Shown: one piece after another, positions 34,541 to 45,343 of the stretch | Layout of the letters: the number at the start of each line of letters is the position of its first letter | How positions within the stretch are numbered: position 1 is the first letter of the stretch | Assembly: GCF_008831285.2 (NCBI RefSeq) | Contig: NC_045144.1 | Span: forward strand, 25,003,716-25,067,715 | Direction: 5' to 3' | Origin: Nymphaea colorata | Lineage: Eukaryota > Streptophyta > Magnoliopsida > Nymphaeales > Nymphaeaceae | Length of the DNA: 64,000 nt | Translations under genes and position numbers: made by a program | Notes under the pieces: model-generated | Told to the model about the DNA's origin: nothing | Database searches by the model: none | The model's input: only the letters and a program-made list of their open reading frames with translations

Positions 34541-34869
34541 TGTTGAAAGTAATCGTTTCAGCCAGCGCAGCATACTCAACGGCTCCTCTCAATCTTGCCT
34601 TTTGAAGTCCATTGAACGTTGAAAGGATTATTACCATTCTCGCTAGTTTCCTCAATAATCTTTATTCTTGTATGTAAAGTTCATCAAACGTTCATATTGA
34701 TCAGATATTATATATGCCCTTGTAAATCAAAGAAAAAAGAGAGAGAAAGAAAATAGAGGAAAGCAAAGAGCTGCTGCTCTGGTGTTCTTCGTGGATGTAG
34801 GTCTATGAACCGAACCACGTAAAATCTGTGTTTCAATTCTTCGTCTTCCTCCTCTCTCCCATTTCAACA
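34541..34869 (+). repeat. 5' LTR of the copia element
   Basis: 329 bp, TG...CA ends, indistinguishable by eye from the 3' LTR. A TATA-like ATTATATATGCCC near 34706 may belong to the element promoter. Confidence 0.95.
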
Positions 34870-34883
34870 TGGTATCAGAGCCA
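34870..34883 (+). other. Primer binding site (initiator tRNA-Met type)
   Basis: TGGTATCAGAGCCA directly follows the 5' LTR. TGGTATCAGAGC is the usual plant copia primer site, complementary to the 3' end of initiator tRNA-Met. Confidence 0.92.
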
Positions 34884-35625
34884 GGTTCCACCGTTCCTCT
34901 TGTCCATTGCCGGAGATCTAACCGCTGCACCTAATTTCAACAAAAAAGGGGGTTTTCTGATCAGACCTGATTTTCAGCAACTGGAGGCCGTCTGGTGGGC
35001 AGAGACGATTCCGTTAGCTCCTTTCATCTAGCGGGAACAATCTACTGCATTTTGACGACAATCAAATCAGATCTGCCTAGTTCGCCTTGGAGTTGGGTGA
35101 AAATCAGAGGCGCAACAGGAAAACTCTCCACCAGCGTGACTTCTATTTCTGGCGAGAAGAAAACCTTCACGCATTTTTCCCTGGAGACAGATCTCGGCCA
35201 GATCTTTGGAGCGTTCAATACTCATCATCTCAGCAGCCCTCAGTCCAAATCTCTTATCGTTTGGAGGTCTGGGTGTTTTTTAAGGATTTTTGGAGTAGCA
35301 ACCTATCCTGGCGTCCCCTGTTCATCGTCTATAGCAGAACCTGCCCTGCGACTGCAACAGATTGAGGACTTCAAGTGCATCGCGTTTCCTGTAGGGAGCT
35401 CGGTTGGAGCTCATCTTTGGGGCGTCTAAACATAACTATCCAAGGGTGCTGTGGACCGATTTTCAGTGCAATCGGACCTCCGATTGATTTTGAATGAATT
35501 TTTGAGTGCGGAGCAAGCCTGTGATCGCTCGATCAGTCCTGTTCATCAGTGGGTTAAATCCCAATATCCAAAGGAGGAGATAGGAGCGATAGCTGCCACC
35601 AACGTCAATCAGTGCTTGCTTCACC
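34884..35625 (+). other. Untranslated leader of the copia element
   Basis: A 740-bp stretch between primer site and gag. Several overlapping short frames exist but none has retroelement domains. Confidence 0.6.
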
Positions 35626-36780
35626 ATGATAGAAGATTCAAGCGTCGGAACCACCACCAGAGTGGTAGAAAAAATTATCGTGTAGGAGCAACCAAGCCCT
35701 GCAAACAAGATTACTTCTGTACTTCTAAATGGCAGCAACTATTTGGCTTGGTCCAAATCGGCGATGCTCTATTTAAGTGGCAGAAACAAGCTGGATTTCG
35801 TGACCGAAGATCTTCCAAGACCTGCTGAAACAGATCCGACTTATAGAGAATGGCGATCCACCAATCATCTCATAATGTCCTGGTTAATTAACTCTATGGA
35901 GCCTAAAGTCGCACGTGGATTCTATTTCGCAGAAACTGCTCATCAAATTTGGAGAAAGGCAAAAGACCTCTATAGTGAAAAAAATGACATTGCTCATATG
36001 TATCAACTCTCTCAAGGTATTCGGGATCTCAAAAAGCACAACAAAAATTTTGGTGACCTACTAGGCGACATCCAAGGTATGTGGGACGAACTTGACTATC
36101 TTATGGATATGTCTGCTACACTTAGATCTCGAGAAAAGTTGCGTGAACAACAAAAAATTTTTGAGCTTCTTGCGACTCTTGGCCCAGAATATGAACCCAT
36201 CCGAAGCCAAATTTTAATGTCCCTGGAGCTTCCTTCTCTTAGCACTGTTTGCTCAATTCTTATGAGAGATGAATCCAGAAAAAAGGTTATGTTTCAAAAT
36301 TCTGATTCTTTTAAAGAGAACTCTAGCAATATAGAACAGGTTGCCTTCTATGGAGCCGATAAAAGCAGTGAACATAAATGGAAGAATCGTCCAAAACGAT
36401 TTTGTTCTCATTGCAAAAAGGAAGGTCATACCAAGGAAAGGTGTTGGTTCCTCCACGGAAAACCCACCACCATGAGGACAGAAAAAAGAGAGAAGGGGAG
36501 CACCACTACCGTAGCCAATGTTGCAACCAAAACTCTTGATACTTCAGATCTTCCTCAGCTGCTGAAAAAAATAAACGAACTGCTGAAAAATGTCAAGAAT
36601 CACGATGATAAAGAACATCAAAACAGTACGGCAGCTTCAGCAAGTGCTACTGGTAACGCTTTTACTTCACTCAAATCTGATTATTGGATTGTCGATTCTG
36701 GAGCTAGTGATCATATGTCTATGAACTGCCATAACCTTAGTAATTATTCTTCTATGACTAGAAAAAAAATCTGTTGTTAT
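35626..36780 (+). pseudogene. copia gag and protease region, with two breaks
   Basis: Starts with MIEDSSVGTTTR at 35626. After 19 codons a TAG at 35683-35685 interrupts the frame; beyond it the copia gag continues in the same frame (LNGSNYLAWSKSAMLYLSGR). Features in order are the UBN2-type gag capsid region, a zinc knuckle C-x2-C-x4-H-x4-C (CSHCKKEGHTKERC) near 36400, and the aspartic protease active site (WIVDSGASDHMS) near 36690-36720. The frame then shifts at the A8 run 36762-36769, ending at a stop near 36785. Gag packages the element RNA and the protease processes the polyprotein. Lesions may be real or consensus errors, since LTRs show no divergence. Confidence 0.85.
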
Positions 36781-36796
36781 TGCTAATGGTTCTTCT

Positions 36797-39700
36797 ATGC
36801 ATGTTCAAGGAGAAGGAGAATTAGATATTCTTAGAAATGGTGCTAAATCTAAAGTGCTCTACATGCCAGATCTCTCGACCAACTTGTTGTCCGTTTCAAA
36901 AATTGTTAGAGATTTAAATTGTCAAGTTATTTTCTCTCCCACTAACGTTGTTTTACAGGACCCTATATCGAAGAGGAAGATTGGTGAGGGAACTCACGAA
37001 AACGGGCTATATATGCTGAAAATCAATGAATATGCCTTGACTGCCCAAATCAACCGAGAAGGTGAACTTTGGCATCGGAGACTTGGTCACCCATCACATC
37101 GTGTTTTGAATGTTTTGTTACCAAATTTGAATTATGACTCTCATGTTTGTGAAACTTGCAAGTATGCTAAAATGTCTAGACTTCCATTCCATGAATCCTT
37201 AAACAATGCTATGTTTCCTTTTGATCTTGTTCATACCGATGTATGGGGGCCGGCCCTCGTGAAATCTTACTCAAATTTTCGGTATTATCTCACTTTCATT
37301 GATGATTTTTCAAAAACCACTTGGATTTATCTATTAAAAACCAAGGATGAAGTTTTTTCAAAATTTCTAGAATTTTACAAAATGGTTGAAACTCAATTTG
37401 CAACTCGTATAAAATGTCTTAGATCCGACAATGGTACGGAATATAAAAACCAATTCTTTGAACAATTCAAAAAGGAGAGCGGGATGGACCATCAATTCAC
37501 CTGTGTAGATACACCCCAACAAAATGGGGTGGCAGAACGAAAAAATCGTCATCTTCTAGAAATGACTAGGTCTTTACTATTTGATATGAATGTTCCTAAA
37601 CATTTTTGGAGTGATGCAGTTTTGACAGCATGTTATACTATCAATCGCACACCCACAAGAATTCTTGCTGGAAAAACTCCTTTGGAAGCCCTCATGAAAA
37701 GGAAATTTAAAGTGGACCACATGAGAATTTTTGGATGCACTGTCTATGTCAAGAGTAAAGCTGCAGACAAACTCAGCCACAGAGCAAAAAAATGCATTTT
37801 CTTGGGCTACTCATCGACAAAAAAGGGGTTCAGGTGTTATGATGTTACCGCCAAGCAGATCCATATCTCTCGCGATGTAGTTTTTGATGAAAAAAGGTCT
37901 TATTTCTCTCACGATGCAAGGCAAGGGGAGGATAGTTCCAAGCACGACATCATGGTCACACCCAACAGTCTATCATACAATGATTTTGATATCACCATAA
38001 CCCATCATCGTAGTGACCTTGAAGGAAGAGAAACCGTTGAAAACCTTGAAACTGATCCTAACAGTACAGAAGTCTCTTTTGAGCCTCAAGCAGATCAAAG
38101 CAATGAAAGTGGAGCTATAGATCCTATTGAACCTTACTTGGAAACTTTAGAATCTCACCCATTTGAACTCACTCTAAGGAGATCTTCCCGAAACATTCAG
38201 CCACCTAGACATTTGAAAGACTTTGTCACCAACATCGCTGTCTCTCATCCTTTGGAAAAATATTTGAGTTATAGCAATCAACCCAAACACCATGTGGCCT
38301 TCCTTAGTCGCATTGAAAAACAAAAAGATCCTACTACATACCAAGAAGCCAAAGACCAAAAAATATGGGTTGAAGCCATGCATGAAGAGCTAGATGCTCT
38401 CCACAAAAATCGTACATGGGAACTTGTAACTCTTCCAGTGGGAAAACGTGTCGTTGGGTGCAAATGGATTTTCAAAACCAAGTACAAGAGTGATGGCTCC
38501 ATTGAACGCCACAAGGCACGCCTGGTTGCTAAAGGGTATACTCAAACACAAGGGTTAGACTATGAAGAAACTTTTGCTCCTGTTGCAAAAATGACTACCA
38601 TCAGAATTCTCCTATCAATTGCTTGCAATTTTGAATGGCCTTTGTTTCAATTAGATGTGAAAAATGCTTTTCTACAAGGCGACCTTCAAGAAGAAGTATA
38701 TATGAACCTGCCACCAGGCCATCTTATGGAATGCACTCCAAGTCTTGTTTGCAGACTCAAGAAGTCGATTTATGGATTGAAGCAATCTCCTAGAGCCTGG
38801 TATCAAAAATTGAGTGATGCATTGGAAAACAAAAAATTCATCAGATGCTACTCAGATAATTCAGTTTTTATCAAGAGATCAGACGATAAAATTGTTGTTG
38901 TATTGATTTATGTGGATGACATAATAATTACAGGCAACGATGAACAAGAGATGGATCACACAAAGTGGTATCTTCACAATACGTTTGAAATCAAAGACTT
39001 GGGGAGACTAAAGTACTTTTTGGGAATCGAAGTTGCTAGATCCAAGAAAGGTATCTTTCTAAACCAACGGAAGTACATACTTGATTTGCTTAAAGAAACG
39101 AGGAAAACAAGTATCAGGCCAGCAGATACGCCCATAGAAGTCTACCCTAAACTTGACAATACCAAGGATGAACCTATTGAAAATGTGACAAGCTATCAAA
39201 GACTTGTGGGTAAATTAATCTATCTTACGGTCACACGACCTGACATCAATTATGCTGTCAGTCTGGTAAGTCAACATATGCATTCGCCTAAAGCAGTTCA
39301 TGTCAAAGCTGTGGAAAGAATTCTCAGATACTTGAAGAAGACTCCAGGACAAGGTTTGTGGTACAAAGTGAATGGGCATGTTAACATACAAGGTTATTCA
39401 GATGCAGACTGGGCTGGTGCTTCAGATAGAAGATCGATGACAGGTTATTGTGTGTATGTTGGTGATAACCTAGTTTCTTGGAAAAGCAAAAAACAACACA
39501 CTGTTTCTAGATCCAGTGCTGAGGCTGAATACAGGGCAATGGCGACTACCTCAAGCGAGCTCATTTGGATAAAATCACTCATCCAAGAACTTGGATTTGT
39601 TATCAAGTCTCCCATTCCAATGCACTGTGACAATCAAGCTGCAATTCATATAGCAGCAAATTCAGTTTTTCACGAACGCACCAAACATATAGAAATTGAT

Positions 39701-39874
39701 TGTCATTATGTACGTGAAAAGGTCCAAAAAGGAGAGATTGAAATTCCATATACTAGAAGCACAGAGCAGCTGGCCGATGGATTTACTAAGGGACTTCCTA
39801 CAAAGCAATTTGACGATATTAAAAGCAAGTGGGGCTGTTTGAATCTCTACGCCCCACTTGAAGGGGAGTGTTGA
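36797..39874 (+). CDS. copia pol: integrase, reverse transcriptase, RNase H
   Basis: A long open frame of 1025 codons continuing the gag-pol polyprotein. The first Met is not a real start, because similarity extends back to the frameshift at about 36769. Domains in order are the GAG-pre-integrase region with HHCC zinc (LWHRRLGHPS... CETCKYAK), the integrase core with DVWGP, RSDNGTEY and QQNGVAERKN, the RT with KARLVAKGYTQ, QLDVKNAFLQGDL and catalytic YVDDIIITG, and RNase H with ADWAGASDRRSMTGY and SRSSAEAEYRAMA. All catalytic motifs are present. The stop codon TGA at 39872 lies just inside the 3' LTR, as in many copia elements. Its host relevance is transposition only. Confidence 0.95.
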   Translation: MHVQGEGELDILRNGAKSKVLYMPDLSTNLLSVSKIVRDLNCQVIFSPTNVVLQDPISKRKIGEGTHENGLYMLKINEYALTAQINREGELWHRRLGHPSHRVLNVLLPNLNYDSHVCETCKYAKMSRLPFHESLNNAMFPFDLVHTDVWGPALVKSYSNFRYYLTFIDDFSKTTWIYLLKTKDEVFSKFLEFYKMVETQFATRIKCLRSDNGTEYKNQFFEQFKKESGMDHQFTCVDTPQQNGVAERKNRHLLEMTRSLLFDMNVPKHFWSDAVLTACYTINRTPTRILAGKTPLEALMKRKFKVDHMRIFGCTVYVKSKAADKLSHRAKKCIFLGYSSTKKGFRCYDVTAKQIHISRDVVFDEKRSYFSHDARQGEDSSKHDIMVTPNSLSYNDFDITITHHRSDLEGRETVENLETDPNSTEVSFEPQADQSNESGAIDPIEPYLETLESHPFELTLRRSSRNIQPPRHLKDFVTNIAVSHPLEKYLSYSNQPKHHVAFLSRIEKQKDPTTYQEAKDQKIWVEAMHEELDALHKNRTWELVTLPVGKRVVGCKWIFKTKYKSDGSIERHKARLVAKGYTQTQGLDYEETFAPVAKMTTIRILLSIACNFEWPLFQLDVKNAFLQGDLQEEVYMNLPPGHLMECTPSLVCRLKKSIYGLKQSPRAWYQKLSDALENKKFIRCYSDNSVFIKRSDDKIVVVLIYVDDIIITGNDEQEMDHTKWYLHNTFEIKDLGRLKYFLGIEVARSKKGIFLNQRKYILDLLKETRKTSIRPADTPIEVYPKLDNTKDEPIENVTSYQRLVGKLIYLTVTRPDINYAVSLVSQHMHSPKAVHVKAVERILRYLKKTPGQGLWYKVNGHVNIQGYSDADWAGASDRRSMTGYCVYVGDNLVSWKSKKQHTVSRSSAEAEYRAMATTSSELIWIKSLIQELGFVIKSPIPMHCDNQAAIHIAANSVFHERTKHIEIDCHYVREKVQKGEIEIPYTRSTEQLADGFTKGLPTKQFDDIKSKWGCLNLYAPLEGEC
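39857..39868 (+). other. Polypurine tract of the copia element
   Basis: TTGAAGGGGAG immediately before the 3' LTR. It primes plus-strand DNA synthesis in LTR elements. Confidence 0.8.
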
Positions 39875-40197
39875 AAGTAATCGTTTCAGCCAGCGCAGCA
39901 TACTCAACGGCTCCTCTCAATCTTGCCTTTTGAAGTCCATTGAACGTTGAAAGGATTATTACCATTCTCGCTAGTTTCCTCAATAATCTTTATTCTTGTA
40001 TGTAAAGTTCATCAAACGTTCATATTGATCAGATATTATATATGCCCTTGTAAATCAAAGAAAAAAGAGAGAGAAAGAAAATAGAGGAAAGCAAAGAGCT
40101 GCTGCTCTGGTGTTCTTCGTGGATGTAGGTCTATGAACCGAACCACGTAAAATCTGTGTTTCAATTCTTCGTCTTCCTCCTCTCTCCCATTTCAACA
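39869..40197 (+). repeat. 3' LTR of the copia element
   Basis: 329 bp, same sequence by eye as 34541-34869. Followed by the GCTTT target duplication at 40198-40202. Confidence 0.95.
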
Positions 40198-40246
40198 GCT
40201 TTTCATTGTTGCAGTTAGCTAAATTTTGAAGACTTGTTTTCTCCAG

Positions 40247-41297
40247 GTGCCTGGACTTGCTGTTATCATTGTTGGTACCAGAAAAGACTCACAGAGCTAC
40301 GTGAGCATGAAGAAGAAAGCATGTGCTGAGGTTGGCATTAAGTCATTTGGTGTTGGATCTACCAGAGGATGTATCAGAAGAAGAACTTATAGAGAAAATT
40401 CACGAGTTCAATTCCAATCCTGATGCGCATGGTATTCTGTTGCTATTGCATGCTTATTGGTTTCGAGCATATTCCTTTAACGTATTTTGTTTATTTACAT
40501 ATTTTCCTGAAGAGCATCTTCAGAATATCGCATGAACTTAACATGCACATATGTTTGTAACTTTGATTATTTTTCTTTTTACGATGATGGTGTGGCTTTA
40601 ATGAATTAACTTACATATGTCCCAGATCTATATGAACTTCCATTAGTATCTGAAAGGTGGAAACAAATAACACAGCATAACTTGTTACAGTCCAGCATAC
40701 TAGCAGATATCAAGCTTTATTAATCAAATTTCATGTATTTCATATGCAGGCATACTTTTGCAACTTCCCCTGCCTAAACATATAAATGAGGAGAAAGTCC
40801 TGGCTGAAATCAGCATTGAGAAAGATGTTGACGGATTTTCATCCATTAAATATTGGCAAACTTGCAATGAAGGGAAGGGAACCCGTATTTCTACCCTGCA
40901 CACCAAAGGTATGTATGTCCTACAATGAAAATTTGGAAAATAAGTAACCTCCAATAGTCAAGTTAAAGTATCAATTTTTATGTGGTCACTTGCAATCTGG
41001 GACAAGGATGTTCATCAGATGTAATGAACATCCATTTGATTAATTTTGATCCTGACCATTTTCCTATTGTGCATATCTCTACACGGGTGCCTTGAATTGT
41101 TGTGCAGGAGTGGCATGCCGATAAAAAACAAGAGGGCAGTAGTAGTTGGGAGAAGTAACATCGTTGGGCTACCAGTGTCATTGATGCTTCTCAAAGCTGA
41201 TGCAACTGTGACAGTTGTCCACTCCTGTACTCAAGATCCTGAAAAAATTGTTCGTGAAGCAGACATTGTCATAGCTGCTGCAGGGCAGGCAATGATG
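40247..41297 (+). pseudogene. FOLD: FolD (methylene-THF dehydrogenase/cyclohydrolase) exon fragment
   Basis: Three internal exons of the bifunctional folate enzyme. Exon 40247-40431 begins [20 protein letters not shown] with the Tyr and Lys of Y-x3-K. Exon 40750-40908 has [13 protein letters not shown] and DVDGF. Exon 41085-41297 has VVVGRSNIVGLPVSLMLLKA and ADIVIAAAGQAMM, the NADP-binding part. Lesions are an extra G at 40355-40356, which shifts GVDLPED into another frame; an extra T in the run 40836-40839, after DVDGF; and the expected acceptor AG before GCLELL at 41083-41084, which reads AC. The N-terminal exon and the C-terminal exon (with the GGVGPMT motif) are not found in the window. 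The FolD reactions interconvert 5,10-methylene-, methenyl- and 10-formyl-THF. This copy cannot encode the enzyme. Confidence 0.9.
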
Positions 41298-41882
41298 GTA
41301 TGAAATGCTTCTTATTTAATAGTATTCTCTCTCTGATAAACTGGTCTCATAAACAAGGAATTAGGAATACTTCAGTCTGCAGATGTATATGATCGTTCAC
41401 CAGGTGTTCTCACTAATTTAGGTTCTTTGTTCTTTTGTTTAGCGTCACCATTAAGATTCGAGCTGTATTCAGACCTCAACTCTGTGTAAATTTTATCTAG
41501 TTTCTGTTCTCAAAATCTTCTGTTGATGTCTGAACAGTGAATGACATCCGTGGGCTCTGCAATGTATGCATGAAGTTTCTCCGAGTTAAAAACTTCCGAG
41601 TTTTTTTGGAGATGAAGTTTGGTAGATGGTTTATTATTTATCCATGCGTTTAAGAAACTATATCAAAAGATTATGTAAATCTGGAAATATGTTTCTTTAT
41701 TATCAAACTAAGAAATTTTTTTGGAAATATGGAAATATATTTATTTACCATCAAATACAGAAATATAAGTCATCACACACACATCAAAATGAGAATCGAA
41801 AAGATTTTTCCCATTCCTTTATTCCAGGAAATATATTTCTAGAAATATATTTTCAATTCCATATTTCCAGGCCATCAAACGG
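41298..41882. other. No gene; repeats of GGAAATAT
   Basis: No FolD C-terminal exon could be found. 41620-41880 has recurrent GGAAATATATTTC and CATCAAAC words, probably an old repeat interrupted by the foldback element at 41883. Confidence 0.4.
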
Positions 41883-42451
41883 GCCCAAACAGAAAAGGCG
41901 AGATAGATTATAGGGGCAGTGAGAGAGGGAGAATAGAATCAGTTTGAGGGAGATGGGGAAGGTGAGTTTGGCACAAAACTCAGGTGCAGACATGCTTGTG
42001 GATCAACAACTGCAGTGGATGCCAGCCAATTGTACCTGAGTTTTGAATGGTTACGTGGCCGGTCCACAACTACTTCATCGCCTGCACTTCTATCTGCCCC
42101 TTCTAGCTTTCAGATGTGCAAAGAGGTCATCTCTGCACCCAAGCTCTGCTCTGGGCTCAGCTTCCCCTCTCTCCCTCAATCAAGTTCTCTTCTCCCCTTC
42201 CCATTGTCCTTATAATTTATCTCATCTTTTTTGTTGTCTCCTGGTTTGGGTGTATGTGTGAGATTTAGTTGTTTGTTTAGTTATTGTTTGTCTTGCTTTA
42301 GATTTGGCCAGAGTTTTTAATCTCATTTCCTTTTGGGGAGTATGGCAGTCTTGGCCGAGGAACGGGCCTATTGAGTGTTACAGAAAGAGGAATAAAGTTG
42401 AGTTATTAATATTTTATTTTGAATTTGAAGAAGCATGAGGTTGCTATCCCA
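41883..42451. mobile_element. Foldback element, copy 1 (partial)
   Basis: Contains inverted blocks: TTTGAGGGAGATGGGGAAGG at about 41942 is mirrored by CTTCCCCTCTCTCCCTCAA near 42162-42180, and GGTGCAGACATG by CATCTCTGCACCC. The right flank (ATGGCAGTCTTGGCCGAGG, CGGGCCTATTGAGTGTTACA, GCATGAGGTTGCTATCCCA) matches the right flank of copy 2 at 53.76-53.89 kb. The left arm is shorter than in copy 2, so this copy is truncated. Short plus-strand frames in it are not genes. Confidence 0.7.
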
Positions 42452-42706
42452 TTCATTCCATATCCATCTCTCGTCAGATACTAATCTAGCTAATTGGCCA
42501 AATGATCAAGAGCAACTATAGAAGTTAAGACAACCGGCTTGACTTTGATCTTCATCATATTTCTAGATCAAAATACTGGACTAAGAACTAGGCATAAGGT
42601 CAAATCGAGAAGCAAGAGGTTCAAATCGAGTGTAGTTGATTCAGGCAAGTCAGCCAACTCGAACAACCAGCCGCGTAGCCAAATTGAGTCTAAGTTGTAC
42701 TAAGCT
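42452..42706. repeat. Dispersed repeat, copy B (partner at 32433)
   Basis: Starts exactly where the foldback element stops (ATTCATTCCATATCC) and runs to GTCTAAGTTGTACTAAGC. It is the direct-orientation counterpart of 32433-32680. Confidence 0.8.
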
Positions 42707-42981
42707 CATCTTGCCATATTAGTCTATAAAGTGTCGTAATTATGACAGATAAAAAAGAGGCATTCTCCATGAGATCGAGTTGCATGCACAAGAACTTCGT
42801 AAAACACAACAAATATACCCTCCAAGGGTTGAGGTATTATAGACATTTTTTATAATAAAGTGTACTTTTAGTCTTTTTATTTTATTTTTTTACAATCTCC
42901 TATTCGTATTTTTTAAAACCTTTCTTTTTTATTTTTCAAGGGTATTTTGGTCATTACACATTCTTGTGTGCATATCACGAG

Positions 42982-44308
42982 TGTTCACACCCCACCCCTC
43001 TCTCAAAGGGCATCGAAATGCGAACCAACAAAATTCTTTCAAAATTACGGTTTTTGAAGAAAAAAATTTTAAGAGAAAAGGATCTGCCCGTCTGTATGAG
43101 GCCCAACTGTTTCTGCCACCTTTAACAGTGGTAATTCGACCAAGGACTAAAGATCATTTGGATCATGTACGAGTTATTCATGCAAATCCTATATGCTTGT
43201 GCAATGAGGTTTTCGACTCAAAAACCAAAATTCATTTTGAATAAGTGATTTGAACCTGTTTTGAAGATGAATTTGAAGATTAGAGGGTTTTCAAGTTGAT
43301 TTAAAAACCTTTATTTTGGTGCCATTTGATTTGAAATCCACAATTCTTGGGGATTTTGAAGATTAAAATTAAGTTCTTTGTTGTGAACTAAAGATGATTC
43401 ATGAGTTGAAATTGTGATTGTCTTATGATCAACTTTTGAGAAAATAGCTATATTTGCCTTTCATAAAATCTTAAATTAGGTTTTATAATCTCAATTTTAT
43501 AATCTCAACTTGACTAATTGACCAAAGTAAAAGCTCATTTGTGAGTAGTTTGACTTTGTTTGAGGTAATTTGATGAATTTGAGCTAAGAAAGCTCTGAAT
43601 TGAGCTAAATTGTACTTTGACTGAGTTTAACCAAAGTGGATTCGATTCAGTCAAAGTCAATTTTCGTCTATTAATTGAGTTGCGGGACAAACCTACCCTT
43701 TTGACTGAGCTGAGCCTAGCTGAAATTGGCACCACATTTGGGTGCACCCAGATCAAACCTACTTAGATGAAGTAGGCTAGGTGAGTTTGATTCTAACACT
43801 TATTGCTTCTTTGAAATTTGATTTTTCCTTAACTAAGGGAAAGAGAGAGAGATTTATGTCTCCCGTTTCCTATGAACACTTATTTATTTCCTTTTGAAAA
43901 CGATTTTTTTATTTAATTGAGGGAAGATATTATTGGAAATGAGGGAGGTGTGTGACTTCTTGGGTCGGCTTATGACCACACGAGCTGGGTGGGGGCCACA
44001 CGTGGGTCCCACATAACATTTTAGACCGAATTAGATCCAATTTTTGGATTTAAATCAAAATTTAAATTTTGTAATTGAATTTGGATTCCAAATGACATTT
44101 GTAATTAGATTTGTGTTCCAAATCATAATTTGGATCTAGTTTAGACTTGTAATCATGCTTTGGGATTCATGTCACGAGTCAAATTCATGATTTGAATCCA
44201 AATTGTGTTTAGATTCAAAATTGGTTGTGAAATTAGAATTTTCATAATTCTTTTGTAAAATTTTGATATTGCTTCCATTTTTGTGTGGAAAAATTTGGGG
44301 TGTTAACA
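42982..44308. repeat. Possible LTR (TGTTCACACCCC ... GGGGTGTTAACA)
   Basis: A 1327-bp segment whose ends are inverted: TGTTCACACCCC at the left and, as reverse complement of the right end, TGTTAACACCCC. Long LTRs with such ends occur in Ty3-gypsy elements, and a decayed gypsy polyprotein lies just beyond (45.3-48.0 kb, minus strand), for which this would be the 3' LTR. No second LTR, primer site or target duplication was confirmed. Confidence 0.35.
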
Positions 44309-45343
44309 GATGGCCTTTTTGTTGTCAAGCAAGTTGAGGACTTTGCTTAATAACACAGATTCATACACCAAATTTTTGCGAATTGTTTGCAAAATTTATT
44401 TTTCAAATAATGTTGAGCCATCCTCTCTGGAGGGGAATGTTTGGCATAGACCTGAAATAAGAAGATTTTCTCTTATTTCATAGGACACTCTATAGGTGAA
44501 TTAATGTTAGTTGGAAAATGTTACAATTGTGAAAGTTTTTGCATTTGATGCTTGGAGAACTTAGCCCTTAACGCCTTCTCGACCATTGGCAAGTGCTCTC
44601 TCTCTCTCTCTCTCCCTTTTTTTTGCTTAGGTTTTCACCTTTTGGCTTTAGCTTTCAAACTTTTTGATTTTCTTTTTCAACTGCCATTCACTCTTGAGGA
44701 AAATTTCTCACCATCCCAAAAGCTACTACAGAATTCCACCGCTTTGGTGGTTTTGTGTAGTTTGCTTTGTGTAATATCAAGTCTATCAAGCTTTCTTCTG
44801 AACCCTTGTAGCGAGCTTTGGGTCAGTAATTCTCAGACCAGTTGACCTTAGGGTACCAACTGTAAAACAGTTTTCAAACTTACTTGCTCGAATTCAGAAG
44901 GCTTTAGGAGACTTAATATAACCAAATGTTCATGGATTGCTTTTCGTTTCGCGGGGTAAGCATAGGTCGTATGCCCACCCGTGCCTGCAGAGCTTTGAAC
45001 CAGAGGAACAACTACACTCACCCCGAGCTCATCGCTCAACTCATTTTGCTTGAGAGCTTTTTCTTGCATCTTGCCAAGGTCTTTTAGGTCACAAGGGCTT
45101 TTTCTTATGGCGTTTCATGCTAGACCTTTACAAGTACCCAATTGTCGGGACCAACAATAATTTCTATACAATAGTTCAAGCCAATGACCTTGCGGTTGTC
45201 CTGAAGGTTTGGGCTGACTTTGAAAATTTTGATGCATTTTTGAAACTTTCTTTAAGGGATAGTATGCCCCTTAGTTTGATTTGAAAATTTCTAAGAATGT
45301 GCTTACCAAAGCACAATTGTTTTGAATTTTTTGAATTGAAAAT
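44309..45343. other. Between possible LTR and gypsy pol; no gene
   Basis: Broken frames only. A (CT)n run lies at about 44596-44614. It may be the 3' internal part of the gypsy element. Confidence 0.35.

Larger units (their letters stand above)
34541..40197 (+). mobile_element. Ty1-copia LTR retrotransposon, full length, very young
   Basis: A complete 5657-bp element with 329-bp LTRs beginning TGTTGAAAGT and ending TTTCAACA, a primer binding site directly after the 5' LTR, gag and pol coding regions in copia order (gag, protease, integrase, reverse transcriptase, RNase H), a polypurine tract and a perfect 5-bp target duplication (GCTTT at 34536-34540 and 40198-40202). The two LTRs look identical over their full length, so the insertion is recent. 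Two coding lesions are visible: a TAG in gag at 35683-35685 and a one-base shift in an A8 run at 36762-36769. It is inserted 49 bp before the first remaining exon of the FolD pseudogene, in the sense orientation. Confidence 0.97.
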
